In this document: positions 22,392 to 33,685 of the stretch, piece after piece
Position numbering within the stretch: the stretch's first letter is position 1
Layout of the letters: the number at the start of each line of letters is the position of its first letter
NCBI RefSeq assembly: GCF_033473495.1
Contig: NC_088936.1
Coordinates: 5,146,001-5,210,000 of the forward strand
DNA length: 64,000 nucleotides
DNA from: Cercospora beticola
Taxonomy: Eukaryota; Ascomycota; Dothideomycetes; Mycosphaerellales; Mycosphaerellaceae
Direction: 5' to 3'
Notes under the pieces: model-generated
The model's database searches: none
What the model was told of the DNA's origin: nothing
What the model saw: only the letters and a program-made list of their open reading frames with translations
Made by a program: the position numbers and the translations under genes

Positions 22392-23940
22392 AGCGCTAAT
22401 GAATGTAGTCGGGACCTGGCGAGACAGGGAAAGAGCAGGCACCCCCATCGTGCTTGGGCTGTGCTCTCTAGTCCCACTCTCCAGTGATGCATTCACTCTT
22501 TCACTATAAGGTCCAAGACCATGGCCTATCGACTAAACTTTGAATACCATGCGCCTTCGATGCACTCTGCCTCTAGCCAGGAGCTATTTCTTACCTCATT
22601 ACAGGGCTTGGCTTGACAAAAAAGCAGCGTCCAGCGCTTCCACAGTGTAAAAATTGCTAATTAGTAATTGCTCTCCGCCCGGCATCAAGACGTACATAAG
22701 AATACTCTCCTGAATCGCTAGGTACGTTGCAGTAGCCCGGAAGTCCCCTGAATACCTTGGATGAGACGTCGGGAGTGAGCGTCTCGGTGGAAGTGATTTC
22801 TAGGTATCCTGCGTAACTATGTAACGAGCTCCCACCTGCAATCTCATGAGAAGCGCAGATGGATGGCCAGCAGAACGACTGCGCTCCACGAGCACGTATA
22901 CTATGCAGTGCCTCGTATCGTTAATATTGGCCTGGTAGTAAACTACGGCGAAGGACGTGCAAGAGCCCAATAGCGCCTTCTGGCGGCGATTGAGGCTCAG
23001 AAAAATAGAATTCTCAAACTCGACTGTGCGAGCAACGCAGCGTTTAGCTCGTCAGCAGAAAAGCAATGTCGACTTGTCAAGCGGAACGCTGTCAGAAATC
23101 TTTTGCAATTTTCAGCAGTGGGTAGATGCGCCAGACGACATTTTTGTTTCTGGGTTTGCGTCAAGGCTAGTTCCAAGAGATCAACCATCAGCCGTACGGT
23201 TGCACAGAGTTTGAAGCTGTGCTTAGGAATTAATTCTTTTTCCAAGCGAGACGAACAGAGCCGCAGCAACGCAAAACACTTCTTTGCCACGATCGCTGCA
23301 CCACGCTTAGACAAATTGGAAGCGCGCTTGGTCACGACTCCTTCGCCTGTAGCACAGGCTTGCGGCCAAAATTTGACAAGCTGCTCCTGCAGCCAGTGCT
23401 GAGCCTGGACCGATCTTCTGTGCCACAGCAAAGATTAGTAATTGTCATCGGTGGTCTCCACGGATGCGATCTCATCGGCATCTTCGTGGAACTCATCGCG
23501 TCGACATTACATGACTAGAACGCGACGACGTACGAGCAGACGCGATGTTATCGAGCAGGTAATCGGACGTTCGCGTTCTAAAGTAAGAATAGAAGTCAAG
23601 ATGACACGAGGCTGATATCGTTTACACGAGAAACCTTATGCGTTTGCTAGGATAATAAGTTGACAGGGCAGGTATTAGTTGCGAATTCAAGCTGTCGGAG
23701 GGACCTAACAAGTTTCCATCGACCTGCCGATCGTGCAATGGCGTAATTCGGCTCTATAAGCTTCCGGATGTGTATGTTCCGCTTACACGAGCTAGAAATA
23801 GGTGAGCTACAAGCAGTCGCGCAGACTAATCATGTTTGTGTATATAGAGGGCCGGGAGAGAGTAAGAGTGAGGGAGGGAGAACGAGAATATCAGTCGTAC
23901 AGTCCGCAGACGTTGCACAACTTACTACACCTCATACATC
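22392..23940. other. 1.5-kb stretch with no recognised gene
   Basis: Frames at 22957-23214 (plus) and 22997-23431 (minus) are open but unrecognised. An imperfect inverted repeat with 10-bp perfect arms lies at 23516-23580. The last 100 nt are the promoter of the small secreted-protein gene at 23941. Confidence 0.4.
23841..23847 (+). promoter_or_regulatory. Probable TATA box of the small secreted-protein gene
   Basis: TATATAG lies 94 nt before the ATG at 23941. The distance suits a core promoter of a highly expressed small fungal gene. The assignment is by position only. Confidence 0.45.
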
Positions 23941-24306
23941 ATGCGTTTGTGCCTGGTTGCTATATTATCTACACTAGCTCTAGAAGCTTTCGCGTGTCTT
24001 CCGTTCAATGGTACGTCTCTATTATCAATTCTCCCGGTCGGATTGCCACTGAAACTAGATAGCGCACTGCAATCCCAACGATAACAAGTGTTGCGGGAAC
24101 ATGGCGTGTATTCAACAAGGTGGAGAGTTCAAACATCATTGTCACCATTGTGTGGAAGCAGGAGGTAGGCTACGATAAGCATCCTTCCATTTGGAAGATT
24201 GCCGATTAATAGTGCCCACTTAGGCAAATGTGACAAAGGCCAGAAATGTTGCTATAACATGGGTTGTACCTACCATAATAGGGACACCTTTGTTACCTGC
24301 GGTTGA
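23941..24306 (+). CDS. Small secreted 12-cysteine protein, two knottin-like modules
   Basis: Three short exons, 23941-24010, 24063-24164 and 24224-24306, with introns of 52 nt (GTACGT...TAG) and 59 nt (GTAGGC...TAG), predict 84 residues. No single frame longer than about 35 codons covers it, so length-based ORF calling misses it. The start MRLCLVAILSTLALEAFA is a clear signal peptide. The mature part of about 66 residues has 12 cysteines in two similar halves, one centred on NDNKCCGNMACIQ and one on KGQKCCYNMGCTY; each half has a spaced Cys, then Cys-Cys, then further Cys, as in knottins. Intron 2 falls between the halves. It resembles fungal effector-type proteins. No homologue is recognised and function is not inferred. 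Confidence 0.85.
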
Positions 24307-25156
24307 TCTTCGAATGAGCAGATACAGTATCCGGTAGAAGCGGCAGCTTTATGTATCATGGTTTGGTATCATCTATGGAGAGTCGACTAATCAGATATTG
24401 AGACTCGGACGTGTGTAGGTTCAATACAACCTCTGCCAAAGAGATGACCCAGTGAAGCTGCTTCTAGCTTGATTGTGCTCATCCGTGATCCGTCGTGGAG
24501 ATGCGGTGACCTTTCAAAGCAACCTAGGTCGAGTCTGAAGCCACTGCGATCGTCAGCAATTGTCTCAACCTTTGACAGCGCCCTATGGAAGATCATGGAC
24601 ATCCTTGCGTTGGCCTATCTTGGCAAAGACTTCAGCCATGCGCTCGGTGCGTTTCACAGCTGAGGCACACTGTAGCCATAATTCGAGCCAGGAAAGCGGA
24701 CAGTGCGATGCTAAAAGTCGTCATCGCACATCTTCGGAAGGGCTTCTGCGCTTGGTCTGTCCGGTGATAAGGACATAAGAATCGGTCTTGTGCTGGTAAC
24801 TGTAATTCCTTCTCTGCACTGTCATTGCTTTCCAGCCTTGTCCAGACCATCATTCCTCTAGCCACAACATCACTTTTTGATTTCTCGACCTTCGTTCGAA
24901 GGGGACACGAGAGCCCAGCTACAATCTCGTTTCAAACACCTCAAAAAGCACTCCAAGTACTACGTCGGTCATTCCCTCATTTGTTCCGAGCTTTGCGGCG
25001 ACTCTGTGCGGTGAGAATCCTCAAACGGTACCGGGTTGATATTGTCATGCAACAAGACACAATCGATAGCTGACCAATATGATTAATAGAATTACATTTA
25101 TTCATGTATATATGTACCTGTCAGTGTTCATGCTTCCTGTACGCGCACTGTATATC
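24307..25156. other. Intergenic, no gene seen
   Basis: 850 nt between convergent genes (the secreted-protein stop and the P450 stop). Short frames only, with no domain evidence. Confidence 0.5.
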
Positions 25157-26928
25157 TTATTCATCATAAAGCGTGAAGGAAATCTTGCAAAGTTTGTCTT
25201 TCGGATACGAAGTTAGGACAGTGTCGGCGAAGTGCATCGAAGCAGTCATGTCTGTAGCTGGACTGGTCCTATATTTCGAATAGACCGCATGCAGGAGTGA
25301 CCTCATTTCGGCCAGCGCTAGACTGTCCCCAATATTAGCCATGAACGGTCGAATTCTACTCTTCATATGACTTACTATCGACCAATACATGATCGCGCTC
25401 CGAGTCCGAATGACATATTGAGACGCTGGCGCTCGACGTTCCCGTTGGTGTCTGACCAGCGCTCTGGCAGAAAACTTTCTGCATCGGGGAAACTCTGTGG
25501 CTCCCGGTGCATCGTGAACGACTGACACGCCACCGTTGTGTGCGCTGGGATGAAGTAGCCCTCGATCTCCCTTCCACCACTGGGGACGTAACGCGGCAAA
25601 GATTGTGTTCCTGGCGCGTACAAGCGGAGGGCTTCCTGGATTACGAGTTCCAAGTAAGGGAGCTTGTCTAGCGGCGCATTTGCTGGGACGTCCTTGAGTT
25701 CAGTGTGCAATTTGTCCATTCGCTCGGCATTGCGAGGTTGTGAAAGCTCCCATATCAGCCAGCACAAAGTGTCGCCTGTAGTCTCGAGTCCCGCACCCAA
25801 ATGGTCCAGGCATTCTGCGACTGCAAGTTCTTTGTCGAAACTTTTCAAAGAAGCGATGCGAGTCGCCACAGTGAAGTCGGACAGATCGTCCCGGTCGATC
25901 ATCTCTCTGACATAGTCTCTAATGAGCTTATCCGCGGTAACATCGCTGTCCGCCTCTGGATTTAAATATGCGCGAACTTTGCTCAAAACAGGGAGGTAGT
26001 GTTCTAGAATCCAGGCTACACGGGAATTAGCCTTGCCTTTTTCAGGCTAGATTTGTGTTGTCGAGTACAGTGAAACTGACCGTGACCGCCCTCTCGGTAG
26101 GACATGTATTGTATGATGCGTTTGTCATCGGTTTGATCCAGAGAGCGAGTGCCGTGTGGGTGAAACAAAATGGAGGTGACGCAGTCGAGCGCGTAGGCAT
26201 GAAGGTAGAACTGAATGTAGACTGGTCAGTATTACCCATCCAGCGCCATGGCTGACGACAAATTTGAAGGCATCACTAACGTAGATATCGACTGAAGGCG
26301 TCCGCGTGCATGCTTGAACGAAGGTGTCGGCGCGCTCGTTGATGCTTTCGATGACTTTCGACGCGAGGATGTTGGAATTGGAGTAACGATCCGCCAATCC
26401 TCTACGGATCATCGCGTGCTTCTCCACGTTAGGAAAACCAAATGGTCGGCGTGGGAATGGAAGCCATGTGGAATGTCTACCTTCTTTGGTTCTATAGCTG
26501 TAAAAAGGTTCCTGTCTAAGGTCAATCCTACGATTCGATGGGCCGATGGATGACCTGACCCACTCATGGCCCTCTTGCCGGAACACATCGTATAATTCCG
26601 TCTTCAGGAAATCCTTACCACCATTGGTGTAAATGATCTTTGCCGCCGCTGCGGTAGCAAAATGCACATACGAAGGAGCAATTGCGACGACAGGGCCGTA
26701 CCGCATGTGTAGGTCGTGTACCCACAAGCGCGTCTGTCCTCGTGCATCATGCCATTTCAAAGGCACAGTACTCAGTTTCAGATACCATGGGCCCGGAATC
26801 TTGTTGATGCTACTTGATAGCATTCTGTCAATCAGGACGCAGGCAATAAATGTGGTCACAAGAAAGACGCCGACGGTGCCGTATGGGAAAGCATTGGGAG
26901 CTTGCGCAACCAGGGAAGGATCCGACAT
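25157..26928 (-). CDS. Cytochrome P450, pisatin-demethylase-like
   Basis: Four exons, 26928-26281, 26210-26081, 26036-25376 and 25322-25157, predict 534 residues, normal for microsomal fungal P450s. An N-terminal membrane helix (TVGVFLVTTFIACVLI) is followed by the IPGPW hinge. Later come the I-helix region HLGAGLETTGDTLCWLIW, the ExxR motif in QEALRLYAPG and the haem loop FGLGARSCIGR with its Cys ligand. Introns are 70, 44 and 53 nt; the donors GTTAGT and GTAAGT flank good codon junctions, while the 44-nt intron has an alternative donor 6 nt upstream. A CACGTG palindrome lies at 27019-27024, about 90 nt before the start. The substrate is unknown. It is separated from the NRPS by housekeeping genes. 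Confidence 0.88.
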
Positions 26929-29366
26929 GGGGTCGTATGAGTTGCATTAAGGTGCAAAAATGACGGAAAGGAAGGATAGAGCACACTGCTATTTGGCCGC
27001 ATCTTCATTCAATTCTACCACGTGTGCGCACAGACGCTCCGCGGAAGACGCGGGCCCCATTTGTGCTGCCCCTCTTCTGGGCGCATTACTCCACTACCGG
27101 TAATTGCTTTATCCGCGCAGCAAGCTCTATCGTCGTCGCATGTAGCTTCTACTGCGTATTCATTGTGTGACGTGGAATACTAATCACCAGTGTCGCACAG
27201 TCGTCGTCGTCTAAGCGAGCCTCCAAGAATCGATGACTACGATGAACTTAAGGTGTCGAGTCGCTAGGACTGTGCTTGTGGGATAGCTAAAGATCAGGCA
27301 GGAGCTGCTTACTCCGTAAACGCATGATATTGTCCTCACGTGGTAGAATTTACGATTCTTGACCTCCTACTTCTCTAATGTGAGTAGTATTACAAAACGT
27401 CTCAGCCCGTGAGATTTCGAGCTTCTTGTGAAAGCCGATCAGGGAGTCTTGAAAGTTGAAGGCTCAGATCCGAAAGGTTTTGTCATAGGTTTGAAGAGGA
27501 CAAAGTCCTCCTGGAGTTACCAGAGCTTGGCGATAGCTAAGCTGTACAGGAGTGGTAGCAAATTTACGATGCTTTCCGAGATATTGTGATGCTCATGTCG
27601 ATCCAAGAGCAAGTATGATGAGGGACGTCTATAACTTACGTAACACGAACCAATATCGAACTTCATCGGCTTGTCATGCATGGCAGTCCCCTATACAGGT
27701 TGACGTCCAGTCCTGGGCGTTCGGGCGTAGTCGATACTTCCGTCGTCTTGCCGAGACGCAATGCGAACAGTGAAGGCGAAGGAAAGCCCGAAGCGATTGC
27801 ACTCCAACCGCAGCTGCATGGCATGGCTTTCTACAGTCAGTCGACGTATCTTATTCTGGGACCCAGCGTCTCCAAGTCTTCTGCCTCTTCAATCAAGCCT
27901 GTTGGTAGAATACTCTGTGCTACTTTCGCGATTCGCTTATAATGTTTGCAGGCCATCGGAACTTCTACGAAAGGAGGAAGGTTTCCGGTAAAGAATGACC
28001 AGAAGGTTTGCCGAACCAAGAGAACGGAATGCAGAGAATGGTCAGTCCTCCTGTATAGCTGAGTTCTGCCATTCCAGTAAGCTCCAACCAAGCCTTCGCT
28101 TCGATATCAAGTTTCCAGTAGGTCGAAGCATGCCTACGACGTGGCCATGCTGTCTCAGGACAAATGCCGCGCGGGATCTCGTGAGAAAAGAAAGGTATAG
28201 CGTAAGCAGAGTCCTTTGCTCAAGGCTTTCCAAGATAACTTGAATATACAGCCGGATAGTTATGGCTCGTCCCAAATGCCGTGGCTCTCAGGCTGAAGTC
28301 GACAAGGTCAAAATGGACTTGCGTTTGGAAGAGGCTGTTGAGGTTTCTGGGAGTAGGAAGTCAGTAATCACAGCCTAGGGGCCATGGGCATGTATACAGC
28401 CAAACGACGACTTTCGCTGCAAGCGTAGACCAAAGTCGGTGTGTACCTCGAGGTGAAGTCCGAAGCCAAGCAGTTTCATTGGCGGGCAGAAAGGGTGGAA
28501 GAATGGGATGGACAAGCCCCGGGACGAGGCGGCGGCTGACTGATCACGCGATGGCGGTGCAACGTGTGTGTTTCTCATGCATCTCAGCCGCATGACACGA
28601 AACAGAGTCAATCTTCCCACGCTCCTTGCTGCTCTGCCGTAGGACGTGGGATGATGTTGTGTACATGCCAGCGCAGCAGACGAGTAATTCGTGGCATTTC
28701 CGCCAAGCGACCATGGGCGTAGGAGAAAACATCGCGTCATCCTCTCCCGTCATCGATAAGCACCTGTCTCGTACGAGCCCACTTCACCCCATTCCATCGC
28801 TAGGACGGAGACTAGAATAATCCTACATACGGTCCGAGACTCATCCACGATTCTTCGATTCGAGCACCCGAGTCGTAGATACCACCACACCAATTGCGTG
28901 CCGCCATCTCGGACGCCACAAGCCCAGCCAAACAGAACGCGTTTCGCGTTGCATAAGCATGTCGAGCCGATATTTTGACGCGAAGTGAACCGAATCACAC
29001 CTTTTTAAGCTTTTGCGCCGCCCTTCAGGACGAGATGGCGAGCTCACAGCAAAATCGCCCACCGGCGACAGTTTGGCATGCGGTTGAGGGCAGGAGCGAG
29101 AACCTTAGCACCACCGTCAGTGCGTGGCATGATGGACATTGATGGGCCCGAGGGACATTTGGGCTGACCCCGAATCAGTGAGGCCTTTATACACCAGCTG
29201 TCGCGAGCACCACGAGACTCGGTCACAAAGTCGGGATCCTTTCTATCATCCTGCGAATAATGGTGGTTTGAACACTGCCAGAACGGATACAGTTTCTTCT
29301 TCCATCGAGACGACAGCACCCAGACAACAGAGACCCAGATTTCTCACACTCAACTCTTTGCCTAGA
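26929..29366. other. 2.4-kb stretch with no recognised gene
   Basis: The longest gene-poor stretch in the window. Frames on both strands are short or carry no known domain; 28375-28740 (minus) and 27676-27942 (plus) are the best open ones. I found no terminal repeats or transposase motifs. The left end should include the P450 promoter; the right end includes the promoter of the 2EXR gene. Confidence 0.4.
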
Positions 29367-30332
29367 ATGCCTTCTGCGTCCCCAGAGGCGCAGCGACGTG
29401 AACCGATGGGCTCACCGTTCCTTCGATTACCCACAGAAATCCGACTCCAGATATACTCACTTCTGATCTTTCCTCGCCGGGCCATCGACCTGCTTTGCTC
29501 CTTCGAGAGAATCGATGCAAGCGCTGTGGATGCAGTCGACTATAATCAATGGAAGGTGATAGATGACGGAACAGTGCGACCAGATCTGCTGAAGAATCCA
29601 ACTCTGCGCATTCGGACGGTAGACCCAACGAGGTACAAAGCCCGCTACGCAGACCGACCACATTCTCGGACGAGCTACAGCGTCCGAGCCGACCGCTTTG
29701 CTGCTCGATGTATGGCAACGACATACCACTGTGTCAACGTGCCTCGCATCGAACACAATCTGGCCATTCTACGAACGAATAAGCAGATTCACGCCGAAGC
29801 TGCAGAGCTGATGTATTCAAGCTATACATTCGATTTCGACACGCATATTGAGGCCATTATACCTTTCCTCCGCGACCTCACGCCTTTCACGCGCGGTTGC
29901 ATCAAGAGCATACGACTCACGAAGCGGGCTTTGGCCTATTTGAAAGAGTTTGATAAGTGTGAGTGGGAGAACGCACTGCGATATCTTACGAATGTGGACA
30001 ACAACATCTTCCTGCGGCGACTAGAGCTGGGCGTCGTCGCAGGAAGGCCGGGCGAGCGAGGCTGGGATCGCATTGCGAGCTACTCTGCAGCGGACTTCCG
30101 ACTTCTGAAGACCCACGAGGGAATGGAATGGCTACAGTACCTGGAGGAGCTGAACAAGTTGCAAGAGCTGGAAGTTCAGGCGATAGTAGAGCACTGTCCG
30201 CCTGTGACAAGCTCTACGAATATGCACAATTATGTGCGCTTCTCAGCAAGCGTTGAAGGCGGTTTTGCGGAGTATCTGAAGGAACAGCTGCTGTGTCCAG
30301 CAGCACAACAGAGAATTGCTTGTCGAGCGTGA
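29367..30332 (+). CDS. 2EXR/F-box-like domain protein
   Basis: From the ATG at 29367 the protein has 321 residues. FLRLPTEIRLQIYSLLIFPR near the start is the typical 2EXR/F-box-like helix pair seen in many Pezizomycotina proteins. LAILRTNKQIHAEAAELMYSSYTFDF is the usual second block, after which the C-terminus is unique. Such proteins are often of unknown role; true F-box function in ubiquitin ligases is not shown. An ATG at 29142 is in frame and would add 75 residues of low-complexity sequence, but 29367 has the better context with A at -3. Confidence 0.75.
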   Translation: MPSASPEAQRREPMGSPFLRLPTEIRLQIYSLLIFPRRAIDLLCSFERIDASAVDAVDYNQWKVIDDGTVRPDLLKNPTLRIRTVDPTRYKARYADRPHSRTSYSVRADRFAARCMATTYHCVNVPRIEHNLAILRTNKQIHAEAAELMYSSYTFDFDTHIEAIIPFLRDLTPFTRGCIKSIRLTKRALAYLKEFDKCEWENALRYLTNVDNNIFLRRLELGVVAGRPGERGWDRIASYSAADFRLLKTHEGMEWLQYLEELNKLQELEVQAIVEHCPPVTSSTNMHNYVRFSASVEGGFAEYLKEQLLCPAAQQRIACRA

Positions 30333-30525
30333 GGATGTGACGATACGAATGTGATGAGAAATGTGCGATATTAGAAACCTCACTTTGTAGGACTGTGACG
30401 ATGAAATGAACAATGCCACTCTGAAGCTTTGAAGATCTCGCTGAGCTTATTTTGACCTCGTCTCGTGGCAATTCCTCTCCATTTCCACCTTCTGCCGCTA
30501 TTCTTCACTTCAGCAATTCGCAACA

Positions 30526-31602
30526 ATGGGAAGTATATCAGAAGCTGAGCATGTGCTCAACAACCGGGGTTCAGACCTTTCACGTAGGCCACGGTAAGTC
30601 AGTCTTTCTTTGAACACATTTCCGCCCCACCTAACAATCTTCAAAAGCGTCCTCGACCTCTTCGGAAAAGCCAAGCAAGATGGTCGCCCACTGCACGTTT
30701 CTGCTCCCATGGTGCGCTATAGCAAGTTGCCCTTCCGGATGTTGGTCAGAGAGTACGGCGCCGATGTCATTTTCACACCGATGATGCTGGCCCATGAGTT
30801 CATACGATCTGGTATTGCAAGAGATTCGGATTTCTCTACTCATCCCCTCGAATATGGAAGTCTCAAAGATGAGAGACAAACTGCAGTCATCGCACAATTC
30901 GCCTCCTCGGATCCGGAAGAATTTGCTCGCGCGGCGGAAATGATTGCGCCTTGGGTCGATGGGGTAGATCTGAATTGTGGGTGTCCGCAGAGTTGGGCGG
31001 TTAAGGAGGGGATTGGATGTGCTTTGCAGGAGAGTCCGGAACTTGTGGCGAGGATTGTGAGGGCCGCAAAGGAGAGAATTGGGGGGATGGGCAAAAGTGT
31101 TAGTGTGAAGATTCGAATTCACAAGGATTTGGAGGGCACGAAGCGCTGGGTTGAGGTCGTGCAGGATGCGGGTGTGGATTTTATTACGGTGCATGGGAGG
31201 ACGAGGAGTCAGAGGAGTAGTACGGAGCCGGATTACGAGGCTGTGAGGGAACTGAGAAGTGTGGTGAGGGTTCCGATGGTGGCAAATGGGGATGCGTACA
31301 GTCTGCCTGATGTCAAGAGAATTGCGGAGTCGACTGAGGCGGACGGTGTCATGGCTGCGAGAGGGATTTTGGAAAATCCGTCCATGTTTGCGGGTTATGA
31401 TGAAGTGCCTGCGAAATGCGTACAGGACTTCTTACGCTGGGCTTTGAGGTGTCCGATACCTTTTCCGCTGATCCTGCACCATGTGAGTGACATGACTGGT
31501 CGCATGCAATGGTTTACGAAGAAAGAAAAGAGGAGGCTGATGGAATGTCGAGATCTTCTGGATCTCATTGACTTCGTTGAGGATAAGTGGGGGCTTGTTT
31601 GA
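30526..31602 (+). CDS. DUS4: tRNA-dihydrouridine synthase, Dus4 type
   Basis: Two exons, 30526-30593 and 30648-31602, with a 54-nt intron (GTAAGT, CTAAC branch, AAG), predict 340 residues. VSAPMVRYSKLPFRMLVREY is the Dus4-type N-terminal motif. DLNCGCPQSWAV carries the catalytic Cys that protonates the uracil ring, and VKIRIH, ITVHGRTR and VMAARGILENP are FMN-barrel motifs. The enzyme reduces uridines in the tRNA D-loop (positions 20a/20b in yeast). Short first exons are common in fungal Dus genes. The stop lies only 38 nt from the stop of the convergent GT25 gene. Confidence 0.92.
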
Positions 31603-31640
31603 TGATGCAAGTACTTATCTGGAAGACACTTCGCAAGTCT

Positions 31641-33036
31641 CTATCCTTCGTCCTCGAAAGGATCCCAATAGTCCGTCTTTCCATTTACCATGTTATGGAT
31701 ATTGAATCTCGCTCCCCACCGAATGTTACCTGACGTGGGATAATCCTTCTGCTCCTCATCACTCAGATCATCGATATTGCTCCACGTTGACGAAGACCCG
31801 GGCGGTCGATAATGGCCGAAGAGAGCTGGCGAGGGCGAAAGACAATTTATCATATCCCTTCCGAACGTCCCATCGCATAAACTGCGATACATGAGGTCCA
31901 TTGGTGCTGTCAAAGCGCGTATCCCGGTTTCCCATAAGAGCTTTCGAGCACCGGCCTGAGAGACTCCATAGGCCAACGAGCAGGTCCCTCCTCGTGTCCG
32001 AGCGACCACTCGCGTATAGTCAGGATACTGACTGACAAGCTGACGATCGCTGAATTCGCGCTCGATATATTTACGAGGAGGAACGGTAATGTCGTTCGGT
32101 ATCATGACACGAGCCGTCATCTCCTTTGGTAACATGACACGTGCTTGGGAGCTGATTGCGGATGCATTGCCAGGCAGAGGCAGTGACACACCGCAATGAC
32201 CAATCCAGAGCATATCCCAGAGATCAAGATCACCATAGGGAGATGTCATAGGCTCAGTGGTGTTCGCATCGCCCAGCACGTAGTTCACCGGTAATGGCCG
32301 CGAGAACCGCGCCTCCAGTGATTGATCGGTGCCGTTGACGAGAGGTTGAAGAAGTCTTCTTGATGCCCGAGCAAAATCACGCATTTGTGACTTGATACGG
32401 ATATCCCAATCGGCGTCGTCCTCGAGTATCAAAGCTGAAGAGATATTTTCATCTACTATTCTACACGTGAAAGATCAAGGTTAGCTCGATTTGGTCGATT
32501 CCAGTGGAACGAGAAGAAGGCAGGGACGTGCATACCGCCGAAGGATGTTCACATGCGACCGCCAAGCCGCCGCTGCACCCTCTTTGAGATCGACATCTTC
32601 CGCACCCGGTGGCATGAACTTTTGGTCAACGTGTGTTACAGCCTCAACGAATTCAAATTTCATCCCCGTGAGAGTAGCAGCAAGCGTGGCAGAATCTCTT
32701 CGATCCGTCCTCGATGCGAGGTTGATGACAAAGATCTTCTGGAACTACAGTCGTATATCAATACAATTGTTCCGGATCGAGCGATAAGACTCTTCAAGGA
32801 CAGTGTTGACATACCCCAAGTGTTGCGTTCGCTACATCGTCGAGCAGCTCAGGTAGCGCCGGCGCTGTCGTGTCGTTGTGCGTCGCCGTGATATTCCACT
32901 CTGCGAATTGAAACCCAGGCAAGCTCGGATGCTTCGCCACTCCGAGGATGAGAATCACCAGCAAAAGCGTTGCGAGAGCGGACGAAGCCAACAGCATCTG
33001 CCGTGCGAACAAGTGGCGCATCAATACCATCGTCAT
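31641..33036 (-). CDS. GT25-family glycosyltransferase, type II membrane protein
   Basis: Three exons, 33036-32815, 32744-32536 and 32460-31641, predict 416 residues. Both introns (70 and 75 nt) start GTATG. A short cytosolic tail and signal anchor (LLASSALATLLLVILILGVA) place the enzyme in the Golgi or ER lumen. FVINLASRTDRRDS is the GT25 opening motif, followed by EAAAAWRSHVNILRR-type sequence and the DxD-like acidic motif ALILEDDADWD. The late segment with SLAYGVSQAGARKLLW also fits the family, whose founding members glycosylate LPS or hydroxylysine. The acceptor is unknown. The ATG at 33036 is chosen as the first ATG in frame. Confidence 0.85.
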
Positions 33037-33685
33037 GTTGCACAACGTTCCGCAAACCAGGCGTCAAAAAGACGCGAGGCGATTAATGAACCAACACAAA
33101 CCCGGGAGTTGGACGACTGTTGGTGAAGGCTTCGATACAACGACATGATGTTGTCGGAGAAGTGTGCATCCATCACTCGGAATCGGGCACCCCTCAGCTA
33201 TCTATACCGCAGTGTTGTAAGACTTCGCCAGGATCAAGAGCAACCTCCAATTGCGTTCCATTTCGGCCTGCAGGGCGAAATCAAGGAATAGACAAGCAGA
33301 AGGATGACAAGCCAAGGTATGCTCGGGTAAACTCGCATAAATGATATCGAACAAGCCCTAACTAATGTCTTAGGTCTTTCTTGAGTCAGGATCTCTCGGC
33401 GTCTGGCCAGTCACGGCCGGCCAGACTAATCTTTTGAAACTGTTCTCAAACTCGTGAGAATATCGAAGGCGGAGTCCATCAGCACATCAGCTTTTGACTG
33501 CATCTCGAGAGCAAATACAGTGACTTGCGCTCGGCGTCACACAAATGTCCGGACCCGAAAGCGAAAGTAGGTCATGCTGAAAACCCCAAATCTCACCCCT
33601 CTTAGTTTGCAGAGTCAAGGATCGGTGTATTCTCACTCAAGGATCGGCGTCTACTAGGCCAAGGTCCTGTGTTACTGGTAAGCAC
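33037..33685. other. Intergenic, left border of the NRPS locus
   Basis: About 650 nt between the GT25 start and the 3' end of the NRPS. No gene is recognised. It probably marks the cluster border, as the genes to the left are housekeeping-like. Confidence 0.45.

Noticed and set aside
14169..26928. Acyltransferase and P450 as members of the NRPS cluster
   Set aside because: Dus4, GT25 and the HET/TIR genes lie between them and the NRPS; no shared signals seen.
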